Source of the DNA: Bacillota bacterium
Lineage (GTDB): Bacteria > Sysuimicrobiota > Sysuimicrobiia > Sysuimicrobiales > Segetimicrobiaceae
Length of the DNA: 41,858 nucleotides
Direction of reading: 5' to 3'
Assembly (NCBI GenBank): GCA_021324295.1
Contig: JAJPJJ010000105.1
Coordinates: forward strand, 1-41,858
In this document: positions 26,478-35,403 of the stretch, piece after piece
Layout: each line of letters begins with the position of its first letter
Numbering within the stretch: position 1 is the first letter of the stretch
Position numbers and translations under genes: made by a program
The notes under the pieces: model-generated
Seen by the model: only the letters and a program-made list of their open reading frames with translations
Told to the model about the DNA's origin: nothing
The model's database searches: none

Positions 26478-26742
26478 CTCATCCTCGGTTCCTCAGGTCA
26501 TGGAGTCCGGCGAGGCCTCCATGTACCATATAGGATGTAGCGGGGACGGCGCAGGGCGGAGATCGCGCCCGCCGCTACGGCTTTCGTCGCCGCCGCCGGC
26601 CGCTCCTTGGCGCGCGGCCGGACAGCGGGGCCGCCATCCCTCGTAACGCGGCGGCTCCCCGGCCGGTTCGGCCGGCGCGATGCGGAGCCGGGTGGGGGAT
26701 CGCGGTGTCGAGCCGGGGGGGCGCCGCCCGGGGACCGATACG
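26478..26742. promoter_or_regulatory. Divergent promoter region, ABC operon / O-antigen-ligase-like gene
   Basis: This 265-bp gap lies between divergent genes. On the minus strand an AT-rich CCTATATGGTAC stretch near 26523-26533 stands out from the GC-rich background and could hold a -10 element about 50 bp upstream of the binding-protein start. A matching -35 is not evident. Confidence 0.4.
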
Positions 26743-28782
26743 ATGGGGGATGCGACGGACGCGTGCTGGGCACGGGGCGGACCGGCGGTGCTGACCGGGC
26801 CGCGCCGCTCCCGTGGCACGCCGCGCCGGGGGGAGCCCCGCGGCTGGGCGGCGGGGCCCCGCGCGCGCCGGCTGGGCGGCCTCCTCGGGGAGGGGCTCGA
26901 CTGGCTCGTCCTCCTCGGGGGCCTGGCCGTGCTCGGGCTTGCGGCCGCGCGCGGGCTCACGTTCATGCCCGCGGCCGGGTTCGTCGCGCACCGCGACCCC
27001 CTGGTGCGCTTCGAGCAGGCCGCGCTCGCGCTCGGCGCCGCCGCGGTCGTGCGCCGGCTGCTCGGCGGCCGGGCCCTGCCGGGCGCGCCGCTGTGGGGGC
27101 TTGCGGCCCTCGCCGGGGTGTGCTTCCTCTCGCTGCTGCACACGACCGACCTGCATGCGACGCGCGACGAGGTCTTCTTCCTCACGTCGGCGGGCGTGCT
27201 CACGCTCTCGGCCCTCGCGAGCCTCCAGGACGCGCTGAAGACGCGCGCGCTTTTGGGGGGGCTCGCCGCGATCGCCTCCGCGGAGGCGATCGCGGGCCTC
27301 GGCCAGTACGCGAGCGGCGCGCCGACGCCGGCGTACTGGCTCAGCCAGGCGTTCGCCGGGGTGATCCGGACGCGCGTCTACGGGACGCTCGGCAGCCCCA
27401 ACGTGCTTGCCGGTTTCCTCCTGCTCGGCATCGCCGCGACGACGATCCTCGCGATCTCCGCGCGCGGGCCGTGGCGGGCGCTCCCGGCGGCCGCCCTGGT
27501 CGTGCAGGTCGCCGGGCTCGTCCTCACGTACTCGCGCGGGGGGTACGCCGGGCTGGCCACGTTCGCGCTCGTGGCCGCCGGGCTCTCGTGGCCGGTGCGG
27601 CGCCGCGCGTGGCCCGTGCTGCTGCTCATCGCGCTCGTCGCCGGCGCGGCGGCCGCCCGGCTCCCCGCCGTGGGGTTGCGCGCCCAGAGCATCGCCCCCG
27701 CGCAGGAGGACACCGCCACCAGCCGCATGTTCATCTGGCGGGCCGGCGCGGCGATGTGGCGCGACCATCGCGCGTGGGGCGCGGGTCTCGGCACGTTCAA
27801 CGTGGCGTACTCGCCGTACCGCCCGCCCGGCGTGCTCGCGACGTACGCGATGATCCGCGTCCCGGGGTCGGCGCACAACGACTACCTGCAGATCCTCGCG
27901 GAGACGGGAGAGGTGGGCGCGGCGCTCCTCGCCGCCGCCCTCCTCTGGGCGCTGTGGCGCCTCGGCTGCCGTTACGCCCGGGGCGGGCCGGAGCAGCGGG
28001 CCTGGCTGGCCGTCTGGGGGGCGGCGCTCGCCGGCATCGGCACGACCAGCGTCGTCGACGAGAACCTGTACGTCGTCACGAACATCGTGATGCTGCTCCT
28101 CCTCGGGGCGGCCGTCTCCGCCCACGTCTCGCTGGCCGACCGCCCGCCGGTGCGGCTCGGGCAGCGGCTGCTGCTCGCGCCGCTCGCCGCGCTCGCGGTG
28201 GGGCTCGCGCCGCTGCTCGCGATGCCCGCGCAGGCCGTCGCGCTGCACCGCGAGGCGACGCGCCAGGTGCAGGCGGGCGCGCTCGCGCAGGCGGCGGGCA
28301 CGTTTCAGGCGGCGATGGCCGCCGACCCGCTGAGCAGCGTCGTGCCCGCGTACTTCGGTGATCTGCTCGGCGATCTGTACATCCGCCGCATCCCCAGCGC
28401 CGCGGGGCCGTGGCAGGCGATGCGGGACCGCGCCGCGGCGCTGTACCGGCTGTCCGCGCAGCGGAACCCGTGGTACGCGTACCCCCACGCGGAGCTCGGC
28501 CGCCTGCTCTACCTCGAGCGGCGCTACGCGGAGAGCGCCGCCGAGCTGCGGGAGGCGGCGCGCCTGGATCCGTACGCGCCGCAGTACCGGCTCTGGCTCG
28601 GGGAGAGCCTCGCGGCGGCCGGCGACCGCGCCGGGGCGCTGGCGCAGTTCCAGGAGGCGATCCGGCTGTACCCGCTCGAGCTGCTCGTGATCGAGAGGCA
28701 CGAGGGGCGCGACGCCCGGTACGCGGCGGTGCTCGCCGAGCTCGGGACCGCGGAGCGGGAGCGCGCGGCGGTGGACCGGTGA
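26743..28782 (+). CDS. O-antigen ligase/polymerase (Wzy_C) family membrane protein with C-terminal TPR repeats
   Basis: This protein of about 679 aa has an N-terminal half with roughly ten hydrophobic helices. The Wzy_C/ligase-type region includes VYGTLGSPNVLAGFLLLG, VLTYSRGGYAGLATF, AWGAGLGTFNVAYSPYRPPG and the loop PGSAHNDYLQILAETGEVGA. HNDYLQ is a recurring motif of this family, which joins sugar chains to lipid or protein carriers at the outer membrane-leaflet side. After the last helices, about residues 490-670, are TPR units (YPHAELGRLLYLERRYAESAAELREA and on). ATG 26743 has GGGGA upstream; ATG 26680 in the same frame is an alternative. No glycan-synthesis genes lie beside it, so its acceptor is unknown. 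Confidence 0.85.
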   Translation: MGDATDACWARGGPAVLTGPRRSRGTPRRGEPRGWAAGPRARRLGGLLGEGLDWLVLLGGLAVLGLAAARGLTFMPAAGFVAHRDPLVRFEQAALALGAAAVVRRLLGGRALPGAPLWGLAALAGVCFLSLLHTTDLHATRDEVFFLTSAGVLTLSALASLQDALKTRALLGGLAAIASAEAIAGLGQYASGAPTPAYWLSQAFAGVIRTRVYGTLGSPNVLAGFLLLGIAATTILAISARGPWRALPAAALVVQVAGLVLTYSRGGYAGLATFALVAAGLSWPVRRRAWPVLLLIALVAGAAAARLPAVGLRAQSIAPAQEDTATSRMFIWRAGAAMWRDHRAWGAGLGTFNVAYSPYRPPGVLATYAMIRVPGSAHNDYLQILAETGEVGAALLAAALLWALWRLGCRYARGGPEQRAWLAVWGAALAGIGTTSVVDENLYVVTNIVMLLLLGAAVSAHVSLADRPPVRLGQRLLLAPLAALAVGLAPLLAMPAQAVALHREATRQVQAGALAQAAGTFQAAMAADPLSSVVPAYFGDLLGDLYIRRIPSAAGPWQAMRDRAAALYRLSAQRNPWYAYPHAELGRLLYLERRYAESAAELREAARLDPYAPQYRLWLGESLAAAGDRAGALAQFQEAIRLYPLELLVIERHEGRDARYAAVLAELGTAERERAAVDR

Positions 28783-28931
28783 GCGGGCGCTGCGGCGAGA
28801 CGGTCTCGCCCACGCGGCACGCACGACGGCCGGCGCGCGGCCGCGGTCCGGTGCCGGGCCGGGAGGACGGGCCTCCCGCCGGACAGAAGATAGCACTGGT
28901 TCACGTCACCATCGCGTCGGAGGTGAGCGAG

Positions 28932-29105
28932 ATGCCGAGCATGATTGCGGTGCGCGACGCGGCGGCGACCTGTCAGCGTGAGCTCGCACGGATCGCTGCC
29001 GACCTCAAGGGGCTGGGCGAGTACCCGAGCACGAAGGACGTGGTCAAGCACATCCAGGCGCTCGTCGACGCCCTGCAGCGGTTCATGCGCGAGTCCTCCG
29101 CCTGA
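28932..29105 (+). CDS. Small hypothetical protein (57 aa)
   Basis: ATG 28932 follows a near-perfect Shine-Dalgarno site (GGAGGTGA, spacing 5), the best argument that this short frame is real. The product is mostly helical and amphipathic (AAATCQRELARIAADLKGLG, then DVVKHIQALVDALQRFMRES), with one cysteine and no signal peptide or membrane helix. I do not recognise a family. It follows the O-antigen-ligase-like gene after 149 bp of GC-rich hairpins and is convergent with the phosphofructokinase gene. Confidence 0.65.
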   Translation: MPSMIAVRDAAATCQRELARIAADLKGLGEYPSTKDVVKHIQALVDALQRFMRESSA

Positions 29106-29127
29106 TCCCCTGGAGCGGTGCCGGGAG

Positions 29128-29154
29128 GGCCGGGGCCCGCCGCGGGCCCCGGCC
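29128..29154. terminator. Bidirectional GC hairpin between convergent genes
   Basis: This is a perfect 12-bp inverted repeat (GGCCGGGGCCCG paired with CGGGCCCCGGCC) with a 3-nt loop. It lies between the stop of the 57-aa gene and the stop of the convergent phosphofructokinase gene, touching the latter. There is no U-run, but its placement fits a shared transcription end. Confidence 0.6.
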
Positions 29155-30182
29155 TACCAGAAGGTGCGCGTCAGCGCGTAGAGCTCGGGATCGACCGTCC
29201 GGGGGCCGCGCTGGACCTCGTCGAGCGGCACGGCGACGATCGCAGCGCCCCTGAGCGCCACCATCACGCCCGCGCGTCCCGCGGCCAGCTCGTCCACGGC
29301 GGCCGCGCCCAACCGCGTCGCGAGCACGCGGTCGAACGCCGTCGGCGCGCCGCCGCGCTGGACGTGCCCGAGGGCGACCGCGCGCGTCTCCCACTCGGTC
29401 CGCCGCTGGATCTCCCGCGCGAGGGCCGCGCCGATGCCGCCGAGGCGCGCGTGGCCGTACTCGTCGACCTCGGCCTCCTGGACGACCTGGCCCGCCGCCC
29501 CGCGCGGGGCCGCGCCTTCGGCCACCACGACGATCGCGAACGCCCGGCCCGCGGCGCGGCGCCGCTCCAGCCGGGCGCACACCTCCTCGACCTCGTACGG
29601 GACCTCCGGGACGAGCACGACGTCCGCTCCTCCGGCGAGGCCGCCCACCGTCGCCACCCAGCCGGCGTCGCGTCCCATCACCTCGACGACGATGACCCGG
29701 TGGTGCGCCTCCGCGGTGGGGTGGAGCCGGTCCAGCGCCTCCATCACCGTGTTGACCGCGGTGTCGAACCCGATGCACGCGTCGGTCCCGTGGACGTCGT
29801 TGTCCATCGTCTTGGGCACGCCCACGACCGCGAGCCCCTCCCGGCTCAGGCGCGCGGCCGCGCCCAGCGTATCGTCGCCGCCGATCGCGACGAGGCCGTC
29901 GATCCCGCGGGCGGCCATCGTCGCCCGGGCGCGGCGCGGGCCGTCCTCGGCCGCGAGCGGGTTGGTGCGCGAGGTCCCGAGGATCGTCCCGCCCCGCGGC
30001 AGGATCCCCGAGATCTCCGCGCGCGCGAGCGGGACCGTGTCGTCCACCAGCAGGCCGCGCCACCCGTCCCGCACGCCGAGCACGTCGAGGCCTCGCTCGG
30101 TGGCGCGTCTCACGACCGCCCGGATGGCGGCGTTGAGGCCGGGGACGTCCCCGCCGCCGGTGAGCACTGCGATCCGCTTCAT
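29154..30182 (-). CDS. pfp: 6-phosphofructokinase, PPi-type active site
   Basis: This 342-aa enzyme phosphorylates fructose 6-phosphate in glycolysis. Family motifs are GGGDVPGLNAAIRA at the N-terminus, ILPRGGTILGTSRTNP, AIGGDDTLG, VPKTMDNDV, GFDTAVNT, EVMGRDAGW and LGHVQRGGAPTAFDR. The residues that decide the phosphoryl donor sit at D104 (second Asp of GGDD) and K124 (PKT). ATP-dependent enzymes have glycine at both, and PPi-dependent enzymes have this Asp/Lys pair. I therefore predict use of pyrophosphate, with reversible glycolysis/gluconeogenesis, although some related enzymes with mixed features use ATP. ATG 30182 follows GGAGGGGAC. The gene is single, followed by a strong hairpin. Confidence 0.94.
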   Translation of the reverse strand: MKRIAVLTGGGDVPGLNAAIRAVVRRATERGLDVLGVRDGWRGLLVDDTVPLARAEISGILPRGGTILGTSRTNPLAAEDGPRRARATMAARGIDGLVAIGGDDTLGAAARLSREGLAVVGVPKTMDNDVHGTDACIGFDTAVNTVMEALDRLHPTAEAHHRVIVVEVMGRDAGWVATVGGLAGGADVVLVPEVPYEVEEVCARLERRRAAGRAFAIVVVAEGAAPRGAAGQVVQEAEVDEYGHARLGGIGAALAREIQRRTEWETRAVALGHVQRGGAPTAFDRVLATRLGAAAVDELAAGRAGVMVALRGAAIVAVPLDEVQRGPRTVDPELYALTRTFW

Positions 30183-30563
30183 CGAAGTCGCGTCCCCTCC
30201 GTCTCGATGCCCGCCGTCACCGGGATGCCCCCGCCGGGGGGATGCCGGACGGCGGCTGCTGCCACCACGATCCCATCATAGCGTCTCCGCCAGGGGCCTG
30301 TCGTGTGCGCCCCTCCCTCGGCCGCACGACACTGCGTCCCAGCTCCTGCACACGCCGCAGGACGGGCCGCTTCTCGTGATCTAGGTCTAGCGTTGCTCAA
30401 CCCTGGGCAAGAGTGCTACTGGCTCGAGGGGAGGCGAAAACGAGGGATCAGGCCGCGCCGTTCGACATCCGTTGAATCGAGTCCACGCGAACGTCATCTC
30501 GTGGGCTGCGTGTGGCTTTCCACGGACCGCGTGCTCGATCATCTCGTGACGCGGAGACGCCAA
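30183..30563. other. 381-bp boundary region between chromosomal backbone and cas operon
   Basis: This stretch lies between the divergent phosphofructokinase and cas3 genes. The left part is as GC-rich as the backbone; from about 30380 the composition falls to that of the cas genes. It holds the pfp Shine-Dalgarno site and an imperfect hairpin near 30300-30330 (GTCGT...ACGAC arms). The cas3 frame stays open through it, but no conserved protein sequence is seen before ATG 30564. I found no convincing attachment site or promoter. Confidence 0.45.
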
Positions 30564-33296
30564 ATGAACCGCCTGGATGCATGGTTCGAGTCGGCGTTCC
30601 AAGCCCTGACCGGACATCGACCCCTGCGCTGGCAGCACAGGCTCTTCCGATTGCTGAGCTCCGGCCAAGTGCCGCCGTTCTGCGGTTTGCCGACAGGGCT
30701 CGGCAAGACGGCGGTGATCCCGATCTGGCTCGCTGCCGTGGCAGCCCGCGCCCGAGAGAAGCCGGTGGGTCTGCCACGGCGCCTCGCCTACGTGGTCAAC
30801 AGGCGCACGGTTGTCGATCAGGCGACGGCAGTCGTGGAGCAGATGCGAGCGCGTCTGCGCACACCCGAGGACCCCAAGTGGGCGCGGCACAGCGCCCCGC
30901 TTCGAGAGTTGGTCGATCGACTCAGGGACCTTGCTGCATTCCCGGGCGAGCCACTGGCGGTCAGCACGCTCCGTGGTGAACTGGCCGACAACGAGGAGTG
31001 GAAGATCGATCCTGCACGAGCGGCGGTGATCATCGGCACGATCGATATGATCGGCAGCAAGCTACTCTTCAGCGGCTACGGCGACGGGCGATACCGTCGC
31101 GCGCACCATGCCGGACTCATCGGCCAGGACGTGTTGGTCGTCCACGACGAGGCGCACCTCACGCCGGCGTTCAGCAGCCTCCTGAGCGCCGTGGGCGACG
31201 CGCAAAGGCGGGACCGGGAACCGCGCCCGGTCCACGTGATGGAACTATCGGCCACGCTGCCCCACGGTGCCACCGCCGCCGTGCAGCTCGGGGCCGAGGA
31301 CGAGCGCGACGAATTCGTGGCCACACGTCTGGACGCGAAGAAGCGCCTGCGCCTGCACCGTTGCGATGGCAACAGGAAGGATCTCGCAGCGAAGCTGGCG
31401 GATCTGGCGTTCGAGCACGAGCCGTCCCGGGCCAGGATACTGATCTATGTTCGGTCTCCCGAGGACGCCCAGCGCGTGGAGAGCCAGCTCACCAGGAAAC
31501 TCGGGGCACGGGCAGACGAGCGGATAGCGCTGCTCACCGGTACTATCCGCAGCCATGAGCGTGATGCGCTCGTCCGTTCGAACGTCGTGTATCGCGCGTT
31601 CCTCGACCCCGGCACTGACATCGAGAACACGAAATACCTTGTTAGCACCTCGGCGGGCGAGGTGGGGATCGATCTTGACGCGGACCACCTCGTCTGCGAC
31701 CTCACCACGCTGGACGCAATGGTTCAGCGGCTCGGCCGGGTGAACCGCCGCGGGGGGAGCGGCCGGGTCGCCCGGGTTGACGTGGTGCTACCGGACGATG
31801 CCGCTCCGGTGCGCGGCCCTATGGACCTGGACCACGCGATGCGGGCCACCCGTCAAATCTTGGAGCACTGGGGCGCCGGGTCGAACGCCGGAGCCGACGT
31901 CTGTCTCCGTGCGCTGCAGGCGCGACTGGCGCTGTTGAAGGCGGAAGAGACGCAACGCGCCTTCGCGCCTAGACCCGAGGTACCGCCGCACACGGATATC
32001 CTCCTCGACACCTGGTCGCTGACCAGCATCGCGGCGGCCATGCCAGGTCGGCCGGAGGTCGACGCCTACCTGCACGGGCTGACCGCCGATCCGCCCGAAA
32101 CCTACGTCGTGTGGCGCAAGGAAGTTGCTGCGCTGAGCCGGGACGAGCTGGACGATGACACGGTGCGCGCCTGGTTCCGCGCTTGCCGCATCGAGACACG
32201 CGAGCGCCTGCGCGACCAGACCGCTCGGGTGAAAGACACGCTCGACACCCTTCTCGGAGCTCACCGCAAGGGCGACGCGACGAAGGACTTCCCGGTCATC
32301 TTGCTCGACGAACGGGGCAATGCGGAGCGACGGCGATTGTCGGACGTTGTGCGCCGAGAGTTCTCGCTCGGCTACCGGACGGTCGTGCTGCCGGTCGAAG
32401 CCGGGGGCTTGAACAACCGGGGCATGCTCGACGGTAGATGGACCGAGCCCGCCCGTGATGTCGCCGACCATGATCTCCCAGGCGCTGCCGCCAGCGACCA
32501 GCGGCGCGAGCGTTGGCTGTACTCCGTTGGAGCTGAGGGCGAGGGATACCGGCGTCTGCTTACCGGGCAGCCGGGGGACCCGCAGGCGGACGGGCTGCAC
32601 GAGGTCACGCGGGTGGCTCTACAGAGCCGCCCCGAAGGCACTGACGACGAAGGCGAGGCCCTGTACCTGCTGCTGATGGTATCATCCAAGCGAGCGGCGG
32701 AGACCGACCCGGAATCGACCCCAGTCAGGCAGGCGTTGAGCGATCATACGCGAGCGGTGGTGCACTGCGTGGGTTGCATCGCGGACGCGCTTGGGCTCGA
32801 CGATCGGTTGAAGGAGACCTTGGTCCTGGCCGCGGAACGCCACGACAGCGGCAAGGCTCAACCGCTGTGGCAGTGGTACGCGTGTAACGCGAACCCGGCA
32901 GTGCCTTTGGCGAAGTCGCCGAAGTACCGTCACTGGCGAGCGCTCGGCGGCTACCGCCACGAGTTCGGCTCGCTGCTCGATGTTCTGACGGACCGCACGC
33001 TCATCGGTCGGGACGATGCCGACCTGATCCTGCACCTCATCGCCGCGCATCATGGGTGGGCCCGCCCGCACTTCGAGCCGCGGGCCTTCGCACCGCCGCC
33101 GGCCAGTACAGCGCAGAACTATGCGGCGGCCGCCGGAGTGCTGCGCCGGTTCGGCCGGCTCCAGCGCCGGTTTGGCCGGTGGGGACTGGCCTGGCTGGAG
33201 TCGCTGCTTCGCTGCGCCGACATCATGGCGTCGGAGCACGTTGCTGAGGCGGCCACCGGGTCCCGACCAACGGTGGACGCCGGCATGTTGGCATGA
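30564..33296 (+). CDS. cas3: Cas3 helicase-nuclease, type I-G (helicase followed by HD domain)
   Basis: This 910-aa protein unwinds and degrades target DNA recruited by Cascade. The superfamily 2 helicase comes first: Walker A GLPTGLGKT (residues 41-49), DEAH box at 195-198, motif III ELSATLP, STSAGEVGIDLD and motif VI QRLGRVNRRG. The HD nuclease follows at the C-terminus, with ERHDSGK (H760, D761), H799 in RHEFGSL, HH at 829-830 and a final Asp (D886 in CADIMAS). HD after the helicase is the reverse of most Cas3 proteins and is characteristic of the GSU0051-type Cas3 of subtype I-G (I-U). The start is MNRLDAWFESAF with GGAG eight bases upstream. The last bases overlap csb3 (ATGA). Confidence 0.96.
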   Translation: MNRLDAWFESAFQALTGHRPLRWQHRLFRLLSSGQVPPFCGLPTGLGKTAVIPIWLAAVAARAREKPVGLPRRLAYVVNRRTVVDQATAVVEQMRARLRTPEDPKWARHSAPLRELVDRLRDLAAFPGEPLAVSTLRGELADNEEWKIDPARAAVIIGTIDMIGSKLLFSGYGDGRYRRAHHAGLIGQDVLVVHDEAHLTPAFSSLLSAVGDAQRRDREPRPVHVMELSATLPHGATAAVQLGAEDERDEFVATRLDAKKRLRLHRCDGNRKDLAAKLADLAFEHEPSRARILIYVRSPEDAQRVESQLTRKLGARADERIALLTGTIRSHERDALVRSNVVYRAFLDPGTDIENTKYLVSTSAGEVGIDLDADHLVCDLTTLDAMVQRLGRVNRRGGSGRVARVDVVLPDDAAPVRGPMDLDHAMRATRQILEHWGAGSNAGADVCLRALQARLALLKAEETQRAFAPRPEVPPHTDILLDTWSLTSIAAAMPGRPEVDAYLHGLTADPPETYVVWRKEVAALSRDELDDDTVRAWFRACRIETRERLRDQTARVKDTLDTLLGAHRKGDATKDFPVILLDERGNAERRRLSDVVRREFSLGYRTVVLPVEAGGLNNRGMLDGRWTEPARDVADHDLPGAAASDQRRERWLYSVGAEGEGYRRLLTGQPGDPQADGLHEVTRVALQSRPEGTDDEGEALYLLLMVSSKRAAETDPESTPVRQALSDHTRAVVHCVGCIADALGLDDRLKETLVLAAERHDSGKAQPLWQWYACNANPAVPLAKSPKYRHWRALGGYRHEFGSLLDVLTDRTLIGRDDADLILHLIAAHHGWARPHFEPRAFAPPPASTAQNYAAAAGVLRRFGRLQRRFGRWGLAWLESLLRCADIMASEHVAEAATGSRPTVDAGMLA

Positions 33297-34207
33297 CGTG
33301 TCCCAGGCCGAGCTTCTCGGTGGCAGTCGACGTCGCGAACCCTGGCCAATTCTTCGCATGTTGCGGCCTGCTGGAGCTGGCGCACCGCCTGTGGCCGGGA
33401 GCAGAAGGGTGGTTCAGTCGGGACGGCTCCACCTTTTTCGTGGCAACTGGTGACGCGCACGGGACGCTGGCGCGGTTGGTCGACGAGTTGAGCAAGTGCA
33501 AGATCACGGGTCTCAATCAGGAGCAGCGAAGGGAGCGAGACATCCTCGAGGAACGAAGGAGGCAGCTTAAGAAGGCCGGTCAGAGGCTGTCCCGAGACGA
33601 CGAGGCGCGGCGTAACGAACTGGGTGATCTGGCGCGCACGGGCCCCGTCCAAGTCGAGGCTCCCTTCGGAATTCTGCTGGACTGGTGGCAGACAAGCGAG
33701 GACGACCAGAGTGCGCCGAAGACCTGGGCCGGCAGACAGGAGATTCACAAGATAGCGACAGCGGCTCAAGAGGCTCTCGTCGATCGCGCCTCGAGCGGTC
33801 TCTTCGATTACGCCTGTGTGCTTCGGTTGCCTCACGACTACAGGAAGGGGAGGGCGGACCACAAAAAGGCGGTCGAGCCATTCTACTTTGACGCGCGTCG
33901 ATTCGCCCATCCCCTGGATGCCGGATTCTCGCTGGACGTCCAGGATGCGGAGACCGTGGCGCACCCGGCGGTGGAGCTGCTGTGTCTCATTGCATTGCAG
34001 CGTTTTCGTCCGTCTGCTGTCAAGGGTCAGAAATGGCTCTTTGAGTACACAATGTGGTCCGGTCCCCTGCCGGCTGCCGTGGCGCCGGCGGTAGTGTGCG
34101 GTGTTGTTGCAGGGGATCGCCGGTACCGTTTCCCGCTGGTCTTCCGGGACGATCAGAAACGGTATAAGGCTTTCGGTCTGGCAACCCCAATAGGAGGTGG
34201 TCAATGA
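33293..34207 (+). CDS. csb3: Type I-G Cascade subunit Csb3 (Cas8g, GSU0052 family)
   Basis: This 304-aa protein opens with the family hallmark (residues 12-41) VDVANPGQFFACCGLLELA, then RLWPGAEGWF. A charged, probably coiled helical insert lies at about 70-115 (QRRERDILEERRRQLKKAGQ). Blocks FGILLDWW, AQEALVDR and AHPAVELLCLIALQRFRP follow. In type I-G it takes the place of the large Cas8 subunit, which in other type I systems recognises the PAM and recruits Cas3. Its start overlaps the cas3 stop by 4 bp and its stop overlaps the csb1 start by 4 bp, so the three are translationally coupled. Confidence 0.9.
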   Translation: MTCPRPSFSVAVDVANPGQFFACCGLLELAHRLWPGAEGWFSRDGSTFFVATGDAHGTLARLVDELSKCKITGLNQEQRRERDILEERRRQLKKAGQRLSRDDEARRNELGDLARTGPVQVEAPFGILLDWWQTSEDDQSAPKTWAGRQEIHKIATAAQEALVDRASSGLFDYACVLRLPHDYRKGRADHKKAVEPFYFDARRFAHPLDAGFSLDVQDAETVAHPAVELLCLIALQRFRPSAVKGQKWLFEYTMWSGPLPAAVAPAVVCGVVAGDRRYRFPLVFRDDQKRYKAFGLATPIGGGQ

Positions 34208-35391
34208 CCGGCATCGATGTGAGCCTCGGTCGTTTCGACGAGTGGTTGAGCGACGATAGCCCATATGCGGCGCTCGTCCTACGCCAGTGGCTCGTGCCCG
34301 TCGAGGGAAGGGACGCTGTAGTCTTCCCACCCACATACGCGAGGCCCGACGGAGTTCACGACGAAGACTGGACCGGTTATAACATCGATCGGTTGGACGA
34401 CGGGACACGCGTATGCCTCATCGACAGCGTGGGTTCACAAGCCAACCGGATGGAGCCGATCTTCAAGCGCGAGAGGTACAAGCACCTTGTGCCGCAAGTT
34501 ACGGTCAATGCCAGAGTGGTAACCAACGGCCAAGCCCGAGACGTCTCGATTCACCTGCTGGATGCGGGCCACCGTGCGGCGGACGCGATTGTGCGCTTTT
34601 CGACACTTGGCCCTCGGTTTCACGAGGCTTTCCGCGCGTTTCAGCAGGACGGGAGTGCAGAGAGGCTGGCCCGCATCGCGCCGACGTCCATCGTATTCGG
34701 TTGCTGGGATTCTCGGGCAACGCAGGCCAAGCTTCCCCGGGTCGTCCGCTCCGTCATTCGGGCCTTCGACATTGAATTGCTCCATCGGTCGGCCCAATAT
34801 AGCACCATCGCTGGGGAAATCCTCGAAGCCGGCGAGGCGGAAGTCACCACAAAGGGACCCAAGGCCGAGCTGGGTCTCGCCCACGTACCCGCCGTCATGA
34901 CGCACGGCGGCATCAAGGTGAAGGGTGAGATCCGTCGCGACGCCTTGCTAAACCTCGTTGCCCTGCGTGCCCTCGGCAGCGACTCCCATGAGCCGCAGGA
35001 TGACACTTCGCTTCGGCGGTATATCCTGGGCCTTGCTCTCGTCGCGTTTACTGCCCCTCAGGAGACGTTCTTGCGCGAGGGATGCCAGCTCGTGCCGCTC
35101 GCGGACAGAGACAGCGAGTGGACGCTCGTGAGTCACGATGGTGGTCGCTACGACATGAAAGTAACCCACGAGGATGCTCTCGCCTTCGCGACGGCGGCTG
35201 CAAAGGCGTTCCGCGTAGACCCGGGCGAAGCAGCCGACTTCGATGCAGACCTCGCACGCAAGGTCCTGGCGCTGAACGAGGCCAAGCGAAAGGCCTTGCT
35301 GAGGCAGGGCCCGGTCACGCGGGAAGCGGTAGTGCGCATGTCGACCGCAAGACCGCGGGGGGGCAGGGGCAACAGCGCGTCGACTGGATGA
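34204..35391 (+). CDS. csb1: Type I-G Cascade backbone protein Csb1 (Cas7g, GSU0053 family)
   Basis: This 395-aa RAMP-fold protein polymerises along the crRNA. Family features are FPPTYARPD, CLIDSVGSQANRMEPIF, RVVTNGQARDVSIHLLDAGH, FGCWDSRATQAKLPRVVRSV and, toward the C-terminus, MTHGGIKVKGEIRRDALLNL followed by VALRAL. ATG 34204 has AGGAGGTGG directly upstream inside csb3, and the genes overlap by 4 bp. csb2 starts 12 bp after its stop. It is the third gene of the interference operon cas3-csb3-csb1-csb2. Confidence 0.94.
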   Translation: MTGIDVSLGRFDEWLSDDSPYAALVLRQWLVPVEGRDAVVFPPTYARPDGVHDEDWTGYNIDRLDDGTRVCLIDSVGSQANRMEPIFKRERYKHLVPQVTVNARVVTNGQARDVSIHLLDAGHRAADAIVRFSTLGPRFHEAFRAFQQDGSAERLARIAPTSIVFGCWDSRATQAKLPRVVRSVIRAFDIELLHRSAQYSTIAGEILEAGEAEVTTKGPKAELGLAHVPAVMTHGGIKVKGEIRRDALLNLVALRALGSDSHEPQDDTSLRRYILGLALVAFTAPQETFLREGCQLVPLADRDSEWTLVSHDGGRYDMKVTHEDALAFATAAAKAFRVDPGEAADFDADLARKVLALNEAKRKALLRQGPVTREAVVRMSTARPRGGRGNSASTG

Positions 35392-35403
35392 GGACGCGGA
35401 GAC

